The notes under the pieces: generated by a model | Seen by the model: the letters and a program-made list of their open reading frames with translations, nothing else | Databases searched by the model: none | What the model was told of the DNA's origin: nothing | Made by a program: the position numbers and the translations under genes | In this document: positions 5,925-12,593 of the stretch, one piece after another | How positions within the stretch are numbered: position 1 is the first letter of the stretch | Layout of the letters: each line of letters begins with the position of its first letter | From: Rhodospirillales bacterium | Lineage (GTDB): Bacteria > Pseudomonadota > Alphaproteobacteria > CACIAM-22H2 | Assembly (NCBI GenBank): GCA_016195145.1 | Contig: JACQAF010000100.1 | Location: 1-18,190 of the forward strand | Direction: 5' to 3' | Length of the DNA: 18,190 nucleotides

Positions 5925-6890
5925 CTAGAGGTTAAGAACGCGCAACGGCCGCAGGATCATGTCCTGGCGGTTGTCGCCGTCGAGACGGGCGATAGCAACG
6001 GGGCGATCGGCGAGGGTGGCGTAAACCACCTGCCCGGGTCGCCACGCGCGAACCCCTTCTTGCCCGGATATGGGCCCAGCGACGGAACTGTCCGCTGCGC
6101 GGGGTATCTGCACCGCCTGCCCCTGCCTGAGGCGAAGGGCATCGGCTTCGGTCACGGCCAGCGCCGGGATGTCGTCCAGCGCGGTCTCGACCGGGCGCAG
6201 ATACGCCAAGCGCGCGGGAATATGCCCCAGCCCCTCAAGTTTATCCAGCGGAATCGCGTCGTTTTCGGTGAACCGGCCGACCGCCAGCCGCCGCAAGGCA
6301 GCGACATAACCGACGGTGCCGAGGGCGAGCGCGATATCCCTGGTTAACCCCCTGATATATGTTCCTTTTCCGCATTCGGCGATGAACTCGGCATGATTGC
6401 GATCGGGTATGTTGACCAGCGCCAACCGATCGATGCGGATGGTCCGGGGGGCAAGCGTCACCGCCTCGCCCGCCCGCGCCCGCGCATAGGCGGGCCGGCC
6501 GGCGAGCTTGATCGCCGAATAGACCGGTGGCACCTGGGCGATATCGCCGCGAAACCCGGGCAGGGCCGCCTCGATCTGGGCGGTATCCGGGCGCACGGCC
6601 GAGGTTTCGGTCACCGCGCCTTCGGCATCGTCGGTCGTGCGCCGCTCGCCCCACGCTACGGTAAAGCGGTAGGTCTTGGTCCCTTCGACCATATACGGCA
6701 TGGTCTTGGTCGCCTCGCCGAGCGCGATCGGCAGCACGCCGGTGGCAAGCGGATCGAGCGTGCCGGCATGCCCGGCCTTGGCGGCATTGAACAGCCGCCG
6801 CACGCGCCCGACCGCCTGCGCCGAGGTCAGGCCGGCCGGCTTGTCGAGAATGAGCCAGCCGTCGACCTTGTCCCCTTTAGGCTTTCTCAT
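5925..6890 (-). CDS. truB: tRNA pseudouridine-55 synthase
   Basis: TruB converts U55 to pseudouridine in the T-loop of nearly all elongator tRNAs. The 321-aa protein begins with the family segment GWLILDKPAGLTSAQAV. It carries the catalytic motif AGHAGTLDPLATG, with D46 as the expected nucleophile (E. coli D48). KTYRFTVAWGERRTTDD, PPVYSAIKLAGRPAYARAR and ECGKGTYIRGLTRD are further TruB signatures. The C-terminal RNA-binding portion ends in RPLRVLNL. The ATG overlaps the end of rbfA by 14 nt and has no good ribosome-binding site, so translational coupling to rbfA is likely. Confidence 0.97.
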   Translation of the reverse strand: MRKPKGDKVDGWLILDKPAGLTSAQAVGRVRRLFNAAKAGHAGTLDPLATGVLPIALGEATKTMPYMVEGTKTYRFTVAWGERRTTDDAEGAVTETSAVRPDTAQIEAALPGFRGDIAQVPPVYSAIKLAGRPAYARARAGEAVTLAPRTIRIDRLALVNIPDRNHAEFIAECGKGTYIRGLTRDIALALGTVGYVAALRRLAVGRFTENDAIPLDKLEGLGHIPARLAYLRPVETALDDIPALAVTEADALRLRQGQAVQIPRAADSSVAGPISGQEGVRAWRPGQVVYATLADRPVAIARLDGDNRQDMILRPLRVLNL

Positions 6891-7308
6891 CCGGATCGTC
6901 GTCGGGGCCGCCGGTCAGATCGCGCTGCACCTCGGGCCGGCGCAAGGCGGCGTCGATCCGGGTCGCATAATCGAACGAGGTGTCGAGGGCGAAATGCAGC
7001 TCGGGCGCGAAGCGCAGGCGCACCGCCCGCGCCACCTCGGTGCGCAAATAGGCCCGCGCCCGAACCAGGGCCTTGAGCACCACTTCGGCGTCGCCGCCGG
7101 CGAGCGGCATGATATAGGCGGTGGCGTGCTTGAGATCGGGGCTCGCCCGCACCTCGCTCACCGTGATCGAAATGCCCTGCAGGTCAGGATCGCGCAGATG
7201 CCCGCGAAAAAGGATTTCGACGATGGCGTGACGGATTTCCTCGCCCACGCGCAGCTGGCGCTGGCTGGAACCGCGAGGTCCCTTGGATGTCGATCTCTTG
7301 CGCGCCAT
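6877..7308 (-). CDS. rbfA: 30S ribosome-binding factor A
   Basis: RbfA is a small KH-fold protein that binds the 30S subunit during late 16S rRNA maturation and cold adaptation. The 143-aa product shows the N-terminal GSSQRQLRVGEEIRHAIVEIL helix region (split here for length: SQRQLRVGEEIR, HAIVEIL), ITVSEVRASPDLKHATAYIM in the KH core, and LRFAPELHFALDTSFDYA near the C terminus. The final 14 nt overlap truB. No Shine-Dalgarno sequence precedes the ATG, and a possible promoter at 7347-7319 would give a nearly leaderless mRNA. Its usual upstream neighbour infB is absent; instead fliP ends 71 bp upstream on the same strand. Confidence 0.96.
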   Translation of the reverse strand: MARKRSTSKGPRGSSQRQLRVGEEIRHAIVEILFRGHLRDPDLQGISITVSEVRASPDLKHATAYIMPLAGGDAEVVLKALVRARAYLRTEVARAVRLRFAPELHFALDTSFDYATRIDAALRRPEVQRDLTGGPDDDPDEKA

Positions 7309-7318
7309 GACAACCGGG

Positions 7319-7347
7319 CTTGTAGCCCAGCTTCGCCTGCCTGTCGA
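7319..7347 (-). promoter_or_regulatory. Candidate promoter for rbfA-truB-rpsO
   Basis: On the minus strand TCGACA (7347-7342, five of six matches to the housekeeping -35) and TACAAG (7324-7319, four of six to -10) are separated by 17 bp. Transcription would start about 3-5 nt before the rbfA ATG, giving a near-leaderless message that fits the missing ribosome-binding site. The -35 lies inside the palindrome at 7337-7354. A promoter here would give the downstream translation genes independent expression despite their separation from infB. Confidence 0.35.
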
Positions 7348-7354
7348 CAGGCAG
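7337..7354. repeat. 18-bp perfect palindrome between fliP and rbfA
   Basis: CTGCCTGTCGACAGGCAG is a perfect palindrome, 25 nt after the fliP stop and 28 nt before rbfA. As RNA it forms a 7-bp stem with a UCGA tetraloop. It may terminate the fliOP transcript, although no U-tract follows, or act as an operator over the rbfA -35. It shares its GTCGAC centre and UCGA loop with the hairpin before rpsO. Confidence 0.45.
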
Positions 7355-7379
7355 AGCCGGGATGCGCCGGGGCGTGCGG

Positions 7380-8129
7380 CTATCCGCCGCCGTAGCTTTG
7401 CACCAGCGAGCCGGCGACGAGATACCAGCCGTCGACGAGCACGAAGAAGATCAGCTTGAACGGCAGCGAGATCATCACCGGCGGCAGCATCATCATGCCC
7501 ATCGACATCAGCACCGAGGCGACCACCATGTCGATGATCAGGAACGGCACGAAGAGCAGGAAGCCGATCTCGAAGGCGCGGCGCAGCTCGCTGATCATGA
7601 ACGCGGGGATGAGAACGCGCAGCGGCGTATCGGCCGTCGTCGCCGGCAAGGGGCCGTTGCTCATGTCGACGAACAGCTTCAGATCCTGCTCGCGGACGTG
7701 CTTGATCATGAACGCATGCAGGGGCCGCGCCGTGCGTTCCAGCGCTTCGCCCTCGCTGATGCGGTTTTCGAGCAGCGGCGCGATGCCTTCGCGATAGGAG
7801 GTCTCAACCGTCGGCGCCATGACGAAGGCGGTGAGAAAAAGGGCGAGGCTGATCAGCACGGCGTTGGGCGGCGTCTGCTGCAGGCCGAGGGCCGAACGCA
7901 GGAACGACAGCACGACAACGATGCGGGTGAACGACGTCACCATGATCAGGATCGATGGCGCCAAGCTCAGAACCGTGAGCAGGACGAGAAGCTGGACGAC
8001 GCGTCCGCTATTCGTGTTGCCTTCGCCGAGGTCGAGGGTAAAACTTTGCGCCGCCGCGGGCAGCGCCGATACAGCCGCCAGAACGGCCGCGAGCGCGAGA
8101 CAGCGGATAATGCGCGCGCAGGTCATCAT
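7380..8129 (-). CDS. fliP: Flagellar export-gate protein FliP
   Basis: FliP forms, with FliQ and FliR, the core export gate of the flagellar type III secretion system in the inner membrane. The 249-aa product has a cleavable-type signal peptide (about residues 1-27, ending PAAAQ). Membrane segments lie near 43-68, 88-108, 188-212 and 215-240. Family motifs include LAPSILIMVTSFTRI, FLRSALGLQQTPPN and PAFMISELRRAFEIGF. The chosen ATG at 8129 overlaps the fliO stop as ATGA, the normal coupled arrangement; the frame is open upstream but that part overlaps fliO and has no family similarity. FliP is encoded opposite to fliQ, fliR and flhB, with which it works. Confidence 0.96.
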   Translation of the reverse strand: MMTCARIIRCLALAAVLAAVSALPAAAQSFTLDLGEGNTNSGRVVQLLVLLTVLSLAPSILIMVTSFTRIVVVLSFLRSALGLQQTPPNAVLISLALFLTAFVMAPTVETSYREGIAPLLENRISEGEALERTARPLHAFMIKHVREQDLKLFVDMSNGPLPATTADTPLRVLIPAFMISELRRAFEIGFLLFVPFLIIDMVVASVLMSMGMMMLPPVMISLPFKLIFFVLVDGWYLVAGSLVQSYGGG

Positions 8130-8470
8130 GCGGTTCCTTGCGGCGGCCGGGCGGCAGGCGGATTGCCCCCGCCGGCGGCAAGCTCGCCGGCGAAATCCGG
8201 CGGCGGACGGATGCCGGTCTCGACTAGCAGCGCCCCGGCGGGCCCCACCAGCAAGAGATGCTCGGCGTCGTCGCGCCGCACGAGAAGAAGACGCGACCGC
8301 GAATCGACCGCTAGCATTTCGAGGATAGCGAGGCGCCGGCGCTTGCCGCCCAGCGCGCCGAGCGCGCCGCCCGCGACATACCGGCGGGCGACCCAGGTCG
8401 CCGCCGCAATCAGCGCCAATACGATGGCGAGCGCCACGATCAAGCGCAGCAAGAGTCCCCAATCGCTCAT
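8126..8470 (-). CDS. fliO: Flagellar biosynthesis protein FliO
   Basis: FliO is a small membrane protein that helps FliP assemble into the export gate and is not part of the final structure. The 114-aa product begins MSDWGLLLRLIVALAI, with one membrane segment at about residues 5-27. A cytoplasmic beta-rich domain follows, with the characteristic RRRLAILEMLAVDSRSRLLLV region, and a Gly/Pro/Ala-rich tail. The sequence is divergent, as FliO usually is, but position directly before fliP with a 4-nt overlap supports the call. Upstream in-frame extension was rejected because it is arginine-rich and overlaps the preceding gene. Confidence 0.88.
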   Translation of the reverse strand: MSDWGLLLRLIVALAIVLALIAAATWVARRYVAGGALGALGGKRRRLAILEMLAVDSRSRLLLVRRDDAEHLLLVGPAGALLVETGIRPPPDFAGELAAGGGNPPAARPPQGTA

Positions 8471-8475
8471 TTCGG

Positions 8476-8928
8476 TTACGAACCTTTCCCCGAGGACGCG
8501 TTCTGCAGGCTTGCGGCCAGATCGTCGAGCGCCTGCGCGAGATCGCCTAGCGCCGGCATAAACGCCTTGCCCTCGGGTGGAGTCAGTATCGCCGTCGCAC
8601 GGCACAATGCGTCGACGCGATTGTCGAGACCGGAAAGATCGAGCATGTTGCCGCCATCGATCCATCGGCGGGCGGCGATCACGGTCGCCGTCACCGCATC
8701 GATCTCGGTTAGAATTTGCACCGGGGTCACGGCTTGACCGGAATCACCCACCGGTCGCGCGACTGGTGGATATAAGAAAGGATTTCGGTCAGAGCTGCCT
8801 GCCGAAGCGGCGACCGGAACCGGCGCACGCCCGTCGGCCAGCGCCGCTGCCAGCAGCTTATCGCCGATCGCCGCGGATGGGTGCGGTGAAACGGGCGGAT
8901 GGGTCGTAGCCAAGAACGATTTCTCCAC
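8476..8928 (-). CDS. Uncharacterised protein heading the fliO-fliP operon
   Basis: I do not recognise this 150-aa product. The first 60 residues are low-complexity and Pro/Ala-rich with no signal peptide. Residues from about 67 are predicted mostly helical, with heptad-like leucines (ILTEIDAVTATVIAARRW, then GDLAQALDDLAASLQ). A small, helical, cytosolic protein encoded beside export-gate genes could be an export chaperone or assembly factor, but that is inference only. It ends 5 bp before fliO, so co-translation is likely. The GTG at 8928 has no ribosome-binding site. A TTG at 8913 follows GGAG by 9 nt and is a credible alternative start (145 aa). Confidence 0.65.
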   Translation of the reverse strand: MEKSFLATTHPPVSPHPSAAIGDKLLAAALADGRAPVPVAASAGSSDRNPFLYPPVARPVGDSGQAVTPVQILTEIDAVTATVIAARRWIDGGNMLDLSGLDNRVDALCRATAILTPPEGKAFMPALGDLAQALDDLAASLQNASSGKGS

Positions 8929-8981
8929 GCGATCGAGAACAAGGTCCGATGATCGGGTCTCTTTACCTTTACGGAATATGC

Positions 8982-8997
8982 TTAAACATTGGTTTAA
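8982..8997. promoter_or_regulatory. Near-match CtrA site / inverted repeat before the fliO arm
   Basis: TTAA (8982-8985) and TTAA (8994-8997) are spaced by 8 nt, one more than the canonical CtrA spacing; taken at 7 nt the second half reads TTTA. The same bases form the inverted repeat TTAAAC-ATTG-GTTTAA. It lies 54 bp before the first minus-strand gene of the fliO arm, a suitable position for promoter control. A weak CtrA site or another dimeric regulator is possible. Confidence 0.4.
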
Positions 8998-9043
8998 ATC
9001 CGGCCTCGGGACATGCGTATCGGTAATTTTTATAAAATCGGGT

Positions 9044-9058
9044 TTAATTGCTTGTTAA
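9044..9058. promoter_or_regulatory. CtrA-binding site (TTAA-N7-TTAA)
   Basis: TTAA at 9044-9047 and TTAA at 9055-9058 are separated by exactly 7 nt (TTGCTTG), the canonical full CtrA box of alphaproteobacteria. It lies in the divergent flagellar regulatory region, about 97 bp before flgB, in an AT-rich stretch of a GC-rich genome. CtrA activates early flagellar operons in Caulobacter and relatives. CtrA itself is phosphorylated through CckA and ChpT, and cckA is the last gene of the plus-strand flagellar run. Confidence 0.7.
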
Positions 9059-9155
9059 CCCGGCCGAGGGAAAATTCTGCCTATTGACGACGTCAGCGCC
9101 GACCATGCCCTGCGTCGCCCGCCGGCCGTTTTTTGAAAGGCCAGATGGACCCCAG

Positions 9156-9587
9156 ATGGATCTAGGCAAGCTTCCGCTTTTCTCGCTTCTCGCCAAGCGC
9201 ATGAACTGGCTGACCGAGCGCCAGAAAGTGCTGTCCGAGAACGTCGCTAATGTCGATACGCCGGGTTATACGCCGCGCGACCTCAAGCCGCTCGACTTCA
9301 AAACGATGCTGGCCAGCGTTGGCATTGGGCGCAGCGGCTCGCGTCTGCAGGCGACGACGACCGATCCGCAACACCTCTCTGTGGGCAGTGGCGGTCGCGG
9401 CGGTGCTGCCGTCGCCGAAAAAATGGCGACGGCAGAAAAAAATCTGTCGGGGAACGCCGTCTCGCTCGACAGCGAACTGATGAAGGTCTCGACCACCGCA
9501 ACCGATTACCAGCTGACGACCAGCCTTTACCGCAAGCAACTCGGCCTCTTTCGCATGGTGCTGGGCAATGGCGGCGGACAGTCGTAA
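9156..9587 (+). CDS. flgB: Flagellar proximal rod protein FlgB
   Basis: FlgB is part of the proximal rod that passes through the periplasm and is exported by the flagellar type III system. The 143-aa product has the rod-type N terminus (LSENVANVDTPGYTPRDLKPLDF) and C-terminal coiled segment (VSTTATDYQLTTSLYRKQL). There is no cleavable signal peptide, as expected. I chose ATG 9156 because the family N terminus begins there; the frame is open back to 9048 but that stretch overlaps the CtrA site. GAAAGG (9135-9140) is 15 nt away. An 11-bp near-duplication puts another ATG at 9145 at better spacing, but it opens only a six-codon frame. Confidence 0.95.
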   Translation: MDLGKLPLFSLLAKRMNWLTERQKVLSENVANVDTPGYTPRDLKPLDFKTMLASVGIGRSGSRLQATTTDPQHLSVGSGGRGGAAVAEKMATAEKNLSGNAVSLDSELMKVSTTATDYQLTTSLYRKQLGLFRMVLGNGGGQS

Positions 9588-9608
9588 CGGCGCACGAGGA
9601 TTTCGCAC

Positions 9609-10019
9609 ATGGACCTGAGCAAGCTGTTGCAGATTTCGGCCTCCGGCATGCAGGCGCAGACCACGCGGCTGCGCACGATCGCCGAGAATATCGCCAACGC
9701 CGATTCGCTGGCCAATGCGCCCGGCGGCAAGCCGTATCAGCGCAAGATTATTAGCTTCAAGAACGTGCTCGATCGGACGCTCGGCGTCCAGCGGGTCAAG
9801 GTCGACCGCATCGATACCGACAAGTCGGAGTTCCAGAAGCGCTTCGACCCCCAGCATCCGGCTGCGGACCCTGACGGCAACGTGCTGGTGCCGAACGTCA
9901 ATCCGATGATCGAGGTGATGGATATGCGCCAGGCCCAACGCAGTTACGAGGCCAATCTCGGCGTAATCGAGGTCGCCAAAAGCATGATCGCGCGCACAAT
10001 TGAATTGCTGCGCGCGTAA
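9609..10019 (+). CDS. flgC: Flagellar proximal rod protein FlgC
   Basis: FlgC is the second proximal rod subunit. The 136-aa protein starts with the rod/hook N-terminal signature (ISASGMQAQTTRLRTIAENI, then ANADS) and ends with the matching C-terminal helix (MRQAQRSYEANLGVIEVAKS). GGKPYQRKIISF and VLVPNVNPMIEVMDM are typical internal FlgC segments. GAGGA at 9596-9600 gives 8-nt spacing to the ATG. It lies 21 bp after flgB, in the same transcription unit. Confidence 0.97.
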   Translation: MDLSKLLQISASGMQAQTTRLRTIAENIANADSLANAPGGKPYQRKIISFKNVLDRTLGVQRVKVDRIDTDKSEFQKRFDPQHPAADPDGNVLVPNVNPMIEVMDMRQAQRSYEANLGVIEVAKSMIARTIELLRA

Positions 10020-10076
10020 CCTCCTTCTCTTGTCGCGCCCGCGCCGGCGACCGCTCGGCCCAGAAAGGGTTTTTCC

Positions 10077-10385
10077 ATGACAGTTTCGTTCGCCAACGCC
10101 GCCGCCGCCTATATCGGCGCCGCCAAAAACGCCGGCGTCGCCGGCCTCGAGGCGCGCTCGGCGCCCGGTTCGAATTTCGCCGACATGGTCAAGAAGGCCA
10201 CCGCCGCCGTGGCCCAAAATCTGCGCCAGGGCGAGACGGCGACCCTTCAGGCCGCAGCGGGCAAAGCCGACCTTACCCAAGTCGTCACCGCCGTCGCCAA
10301 CGCCGAGGTCACGCTACAGTCGGTAGTCGCCGTGCGCGACAAGGTCGTCCAAGCCTATCTCGACATCTTGCGCATGCCCATCTAG
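10077..10385 (+). CDS. fliE: Flagellar hook-basal body adaptor FliE
   Basis: FliE joins the MS ring and export gate to the proximal rod. The 102-aa product matches the usual size and has the conserved C-terminal half (VANAEVTLQSVVAVRDKVVQ, then AYLDILRMPI). The alanine-rich N-terminal half is variable, as usual. AGAAAGGG (10062-10069) lies 7 nt before the ATG. It follows flgC by 57 bp and precedes fliQ by 13 bp. Confidence 0.96.
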   Translation: MTVSFANAAAAYIGAAKNAGVAGLEARSAPGSNFADMVKKATAAVAQNLRQGETATLQAAAGKADLTQVVTAVANAEVTLQSVVAVRDKVVQAYLDILRMPI

Positions 10386-10398
10386 CAAGCCGCAATTC

Positions 10399-10665
10399 AT
10401 GGGCCCCAACGATATTCTCGAGATCGCCCGCGATGCGATCTTCGTCATGCTCAAGATCGGCGCGCCGATGATGCTGACTGCGCTTGTCGTCGGCCTGATT
10501 ATCTCGCTATTCCAGGCTCTGACCCAGATTCAGGAAATGACGCTTGCCTTCGTGCCGAAGATCATCACGCTTTTCGTTGTCTTCGTGCTGTTTCTGCCCT
10601 TCATGGTCTCGACGCTGATCGCCTTCACCCAGGGCCTTGCCGGACGAATCGCCGGCGTCGGCTGA
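10399..10665 (+). CDS. fliQ: Flagellar export-gate protein FliQ
   Basis: FliQ is the small two-helix export-gate subunit surrounding the FliP-FliR core. The 88-aa protein is full length, with membrane hairpins near residues 17-40 and 50-75. It contains the family segment VGLIISLFQALTQIQEMTLA followed by FVPKIITLF. No strong ribosome-binding site precedes its ATG, so translational coupling to fliE, 13 bp upstream, is plausible. Confidence 0.97.
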   Translation: MGPNDILEIARDAIFVMLKIGAPMMLTALVVGLIISLFQALTQIQEMTLAFVPKIITLFVVFVLFLPFMVSTLIAFTQGLAGRIAGVG

Positions 10666-10678
10666 GGGGAGACGGCGG

Positions 10679-11443
10679 TTGTTCGACCAGCTTCTGCCGG
10701 CAGAAATATTCGGGCCGTTTCTGGTTTTCGCCCGGATCGGCAGCGCCTTCGTTCTCTTACCAGGGTTCGGCGAGGCCTATGTCGCCCCCCGCTGGCGGCT
10801 GTTGCTGGCGCTTGGGGTCAGCCTCATCCTTTACCCGACTATCGCCCCTTCGCTGCCCCGGCTGCCGTCGACGTCGGTTGGCCTGGTCGCATTGCTTGCA
10901 GCGGAGATCGGCACCGGCCTTTTTATCGGCTTCGCCGCCCGCGCCACCCTCGTCACGCTGCAGACGGCCGGCATGATCATCGGCTTCCAGACCAGCCTCG
11001 CCAACGCCTTCGCCTTCGATCCGTCGTCGACCCAGCAAGGCGCGCTGATGGGCGCATGGATGACGATCATCGCCCTCGTCCTGATTTTCGCTACCGATCT
11101 TCACCACGTCATGTTGCGGGCGCTGGCCGAATCCTACGCCATGCTCCCCGCCGGCGGCGTGCCGCCGGTCGACGATTTCGCCGATGCAATAGCGCGGGTC
11201 GTCGCCCAGAGCTTCCTGCTCGGCGTGCGGATCGCGGCGCCGTTCCTGGTTTTCGGCCTGATTTTCTTTCTCGCCCTCGGCCTGCTCGCCCGGTTGATGC
11301 CGCAAATGCAGGTCTTCTTCGTCAGCATGCCGCTCCAGATCGCGATCGGCCTGACTATTTTCGCCGTCACCATTGCAACCGGCATGCGCGTATTCCTCGA
11401 AGGCTTCGAGGAAACGCTGTCCACCTTCTTTATCGTCCGGTAG
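10679..11443 (+). CDS. fliR: Flagellar export-gate protein FliR
   Basis: FliR completes the FliP5-FliQ4-FliR1 export gate. The protein is strongly hydrophobic with about six membrane segments and shows FliR features such as FLVFARIGSAFVLLPGFGE, AGMIIGFQTSLANAFAFDP and LMPQMQVFFVSMPLQIAIG. I chose a TTG start at 10679, giving 254 aa beginning MFDQLLPAEIFG. GAGGGGA (10664-10670) lies 8 nt upstream, and the family N terminus begins here. The next upstream in-frame candidate, TTG 10637, overlaps fliQ by 29 nt and adds a polar stretch with no resemblance to FliR. The stop is 3 bp before flhB. Confidence 0.94.
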   Translation: MFDQLLPAEIFGPFLVFARIGSAFVLLPGFGEAYVAPRWRLLLALGVSLILYPTIAPSLPRLPSTSVGLVALLAAEIGTGLFIGFAARATLVTLQTAGMIIGFQTSLANAFAFDPSSTQQGALMGAWMTIIALVLIFATDLHHVMLRALAESYAMLPAGGVPPVDDFADAIARVVAQSFLLGVRIAAPFLVFGLIFFLALGLLARLMPQMQVFFVSMPLQIAIGLTIFAVTIATGMRVFLEGFEETLSTFFIVR

Positions 11444-11446
11444 GCC

Positions 11447-12529
11447 ATGGCCGAAGAAACCGATGACGCACAAAAAACCGAAGAGCCAACACAAAAACGG
11501 CTCGACGACGCGCGTAAAAAAGGCCAGGTCGCGGTTTCACGCGAGATCAATCACTGGTTCATGATTCTCGCCGCCATGCTGGTCACCTTTATCTTCGGTC
11601 CGGCGATGCTGCGCAGCATCTGGGGAGCGCTACGCGCTTTTATCGAGGCGCCCCACAGCCTGGCGCTCGATCTCAGTGCCTTGCAAGCCTTGGTCATCCG
11701 CCTGCTGATCGACCTCGCCATGGCGTTGTTGCCAGCGTTCGGGGTGCTGATTGTCGCTGCCCTCGCCGCCGGCATTGTCCAGGTCGGCCCGATGTTTGCG
11801 CCCGAGTCGATCCAGCCGAAGCTCAACAAAATATCGCCGGCGACGGGCCTCAAACGCATGTTCTCGAGCAAGGCGCTGGTCGAGTTCGCCAAGGGTCTGG
11901 CCAAGCTCGCCATCGTCGGCGGCGTCGCCTGGTGGCTGGTGCGGCCGGAATTCGACGACATCGAGCGCTTTGTCGATTATGAGCCCCCGCAGCTGATCGC
12001 CGTCTTTGCCAAGCTGGCCATGAAGCTGATGGGCGGCGTTCTCGGCGTTATGACGGCGATTGCCGCGCTCGATCTTCTCTACCAGAAGCTCTCGCACCGG
12101 CACGGGCTGCGTATGTCGCGCCAGGAATTGCGCGAGGAATTCAAGCAATCCGAAGGCGATCCGGTGGTCAAGGGCCGCCTGAAACAGATTCGCCAGGAAC
12201 GGGCCCGGCGGCGCATGATGCAGGCCGTGCCCAAGGCCTCGGTCGTCATCACCAACCCGACTCATTATGCCGTTGCCCTGCTATACGACCAGGCGACGAT
12301 GGGCGCGCCCAGGCTGGTCGCCAAGGGCGTCGACCTGGTCGCCCAGCGCATCCGCGCCCTGGCCGAGGAAAACCACGTACCGATCGTCGAAAATCCGCCG
12401 CTCGCCCGCGCCCTCTATGCCAGCGTCGATATCGACCGCGAGGTCCCGCCCGACCATTACAAGGCGGTTGCCGAGGTGATCGGCTACGTGATGAAACTGC
12501 GGCGCGGGACCGGCCGCCCGCAGGCCTGA
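11447..12529 (+). CDS. flhB: Flagellar export switch protein FlhB
   Basis: FlhB binds the FliPQR gate and switches export from rod/hook to filament substrates through autocleavage. The 360-aa product starts EETDDAQKTEEPTQKRLDDA, typical of FlhB. It has four membrane segments (about 36-55, 88-113, 140-163, 185-212) and a cytoplasmic domain with the autocleavage motif N270-P271-T272-H273 in VITNPTHYAVAL. The C-terminal PPDHYKAVAEVIGYVM segment is also conserved. It is 3 bp downstream of fliR and 64 bp before cckA. Confidence 0.98.
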   Translation: MAEETDDAQKTEEPTQKRLDDARKKGQVAVSREINHWFMILAAMLVTFIFGPAMLRSIWGALRAFIEAPHSLALDLSALQALVIRLLIDLAMALLPAFGVLIVAALAAGIVQVGPMFAPESIQPKLNKISPATGLKRMFSSKALVEFAKGLAKLAIVGGVAWWLVRPEFDDIERFVDYEPPQLIAVFAKLAMKLMGGVLGVMTAIAALDLLYQKLSHRHGLRMSRQELREEFKQSEGDPVVKGRLKQIRQERARRRMMQAVPKASVVITNPTHYAVALLYDQATMGAPRLVAKGVDLVAQRIRALAEENHVPIVENPPLARALYASVDIDREVPPDHYKAVAEVIGYVMKLRRGTGRPQA

Positions 12530-12593
12530 CCGGGCATGGCCGTCGCGGAGACGAAAATGCGCCCCCATTGCGGCTTGTGCTAGAGTTTGGGTC

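Noticed and set aside
8130..8462. N-terminal extension of FliP
   Set aside because: It overlaps fliO almost completely, is Arg/Ala-rich, and would bury the clear signal peptide of FliP.
8471..8665. N-terminal extension of FliO
   Set aside because: It overlaps the upstream gene and is arginine-rich; the membrane segment expected at the FliO N terminus begins right after ATG 8470.
9048..9155. N-terminal extension of FlgB to an ATG at 9048
   Set aside because: It would begin inside the CtrA site and adds 36 residues absent from FlgB; the family N terminus begins at 9156.
12558..12593. Possible cckA promoter and leaderless start (TAGAGT at 12581-12586)
   Set aside because: The -10-like hexamer is 7 nt before the ATG, but no acceptable -35 occurs at 16-18 bp, so I do not annotate a promoter.
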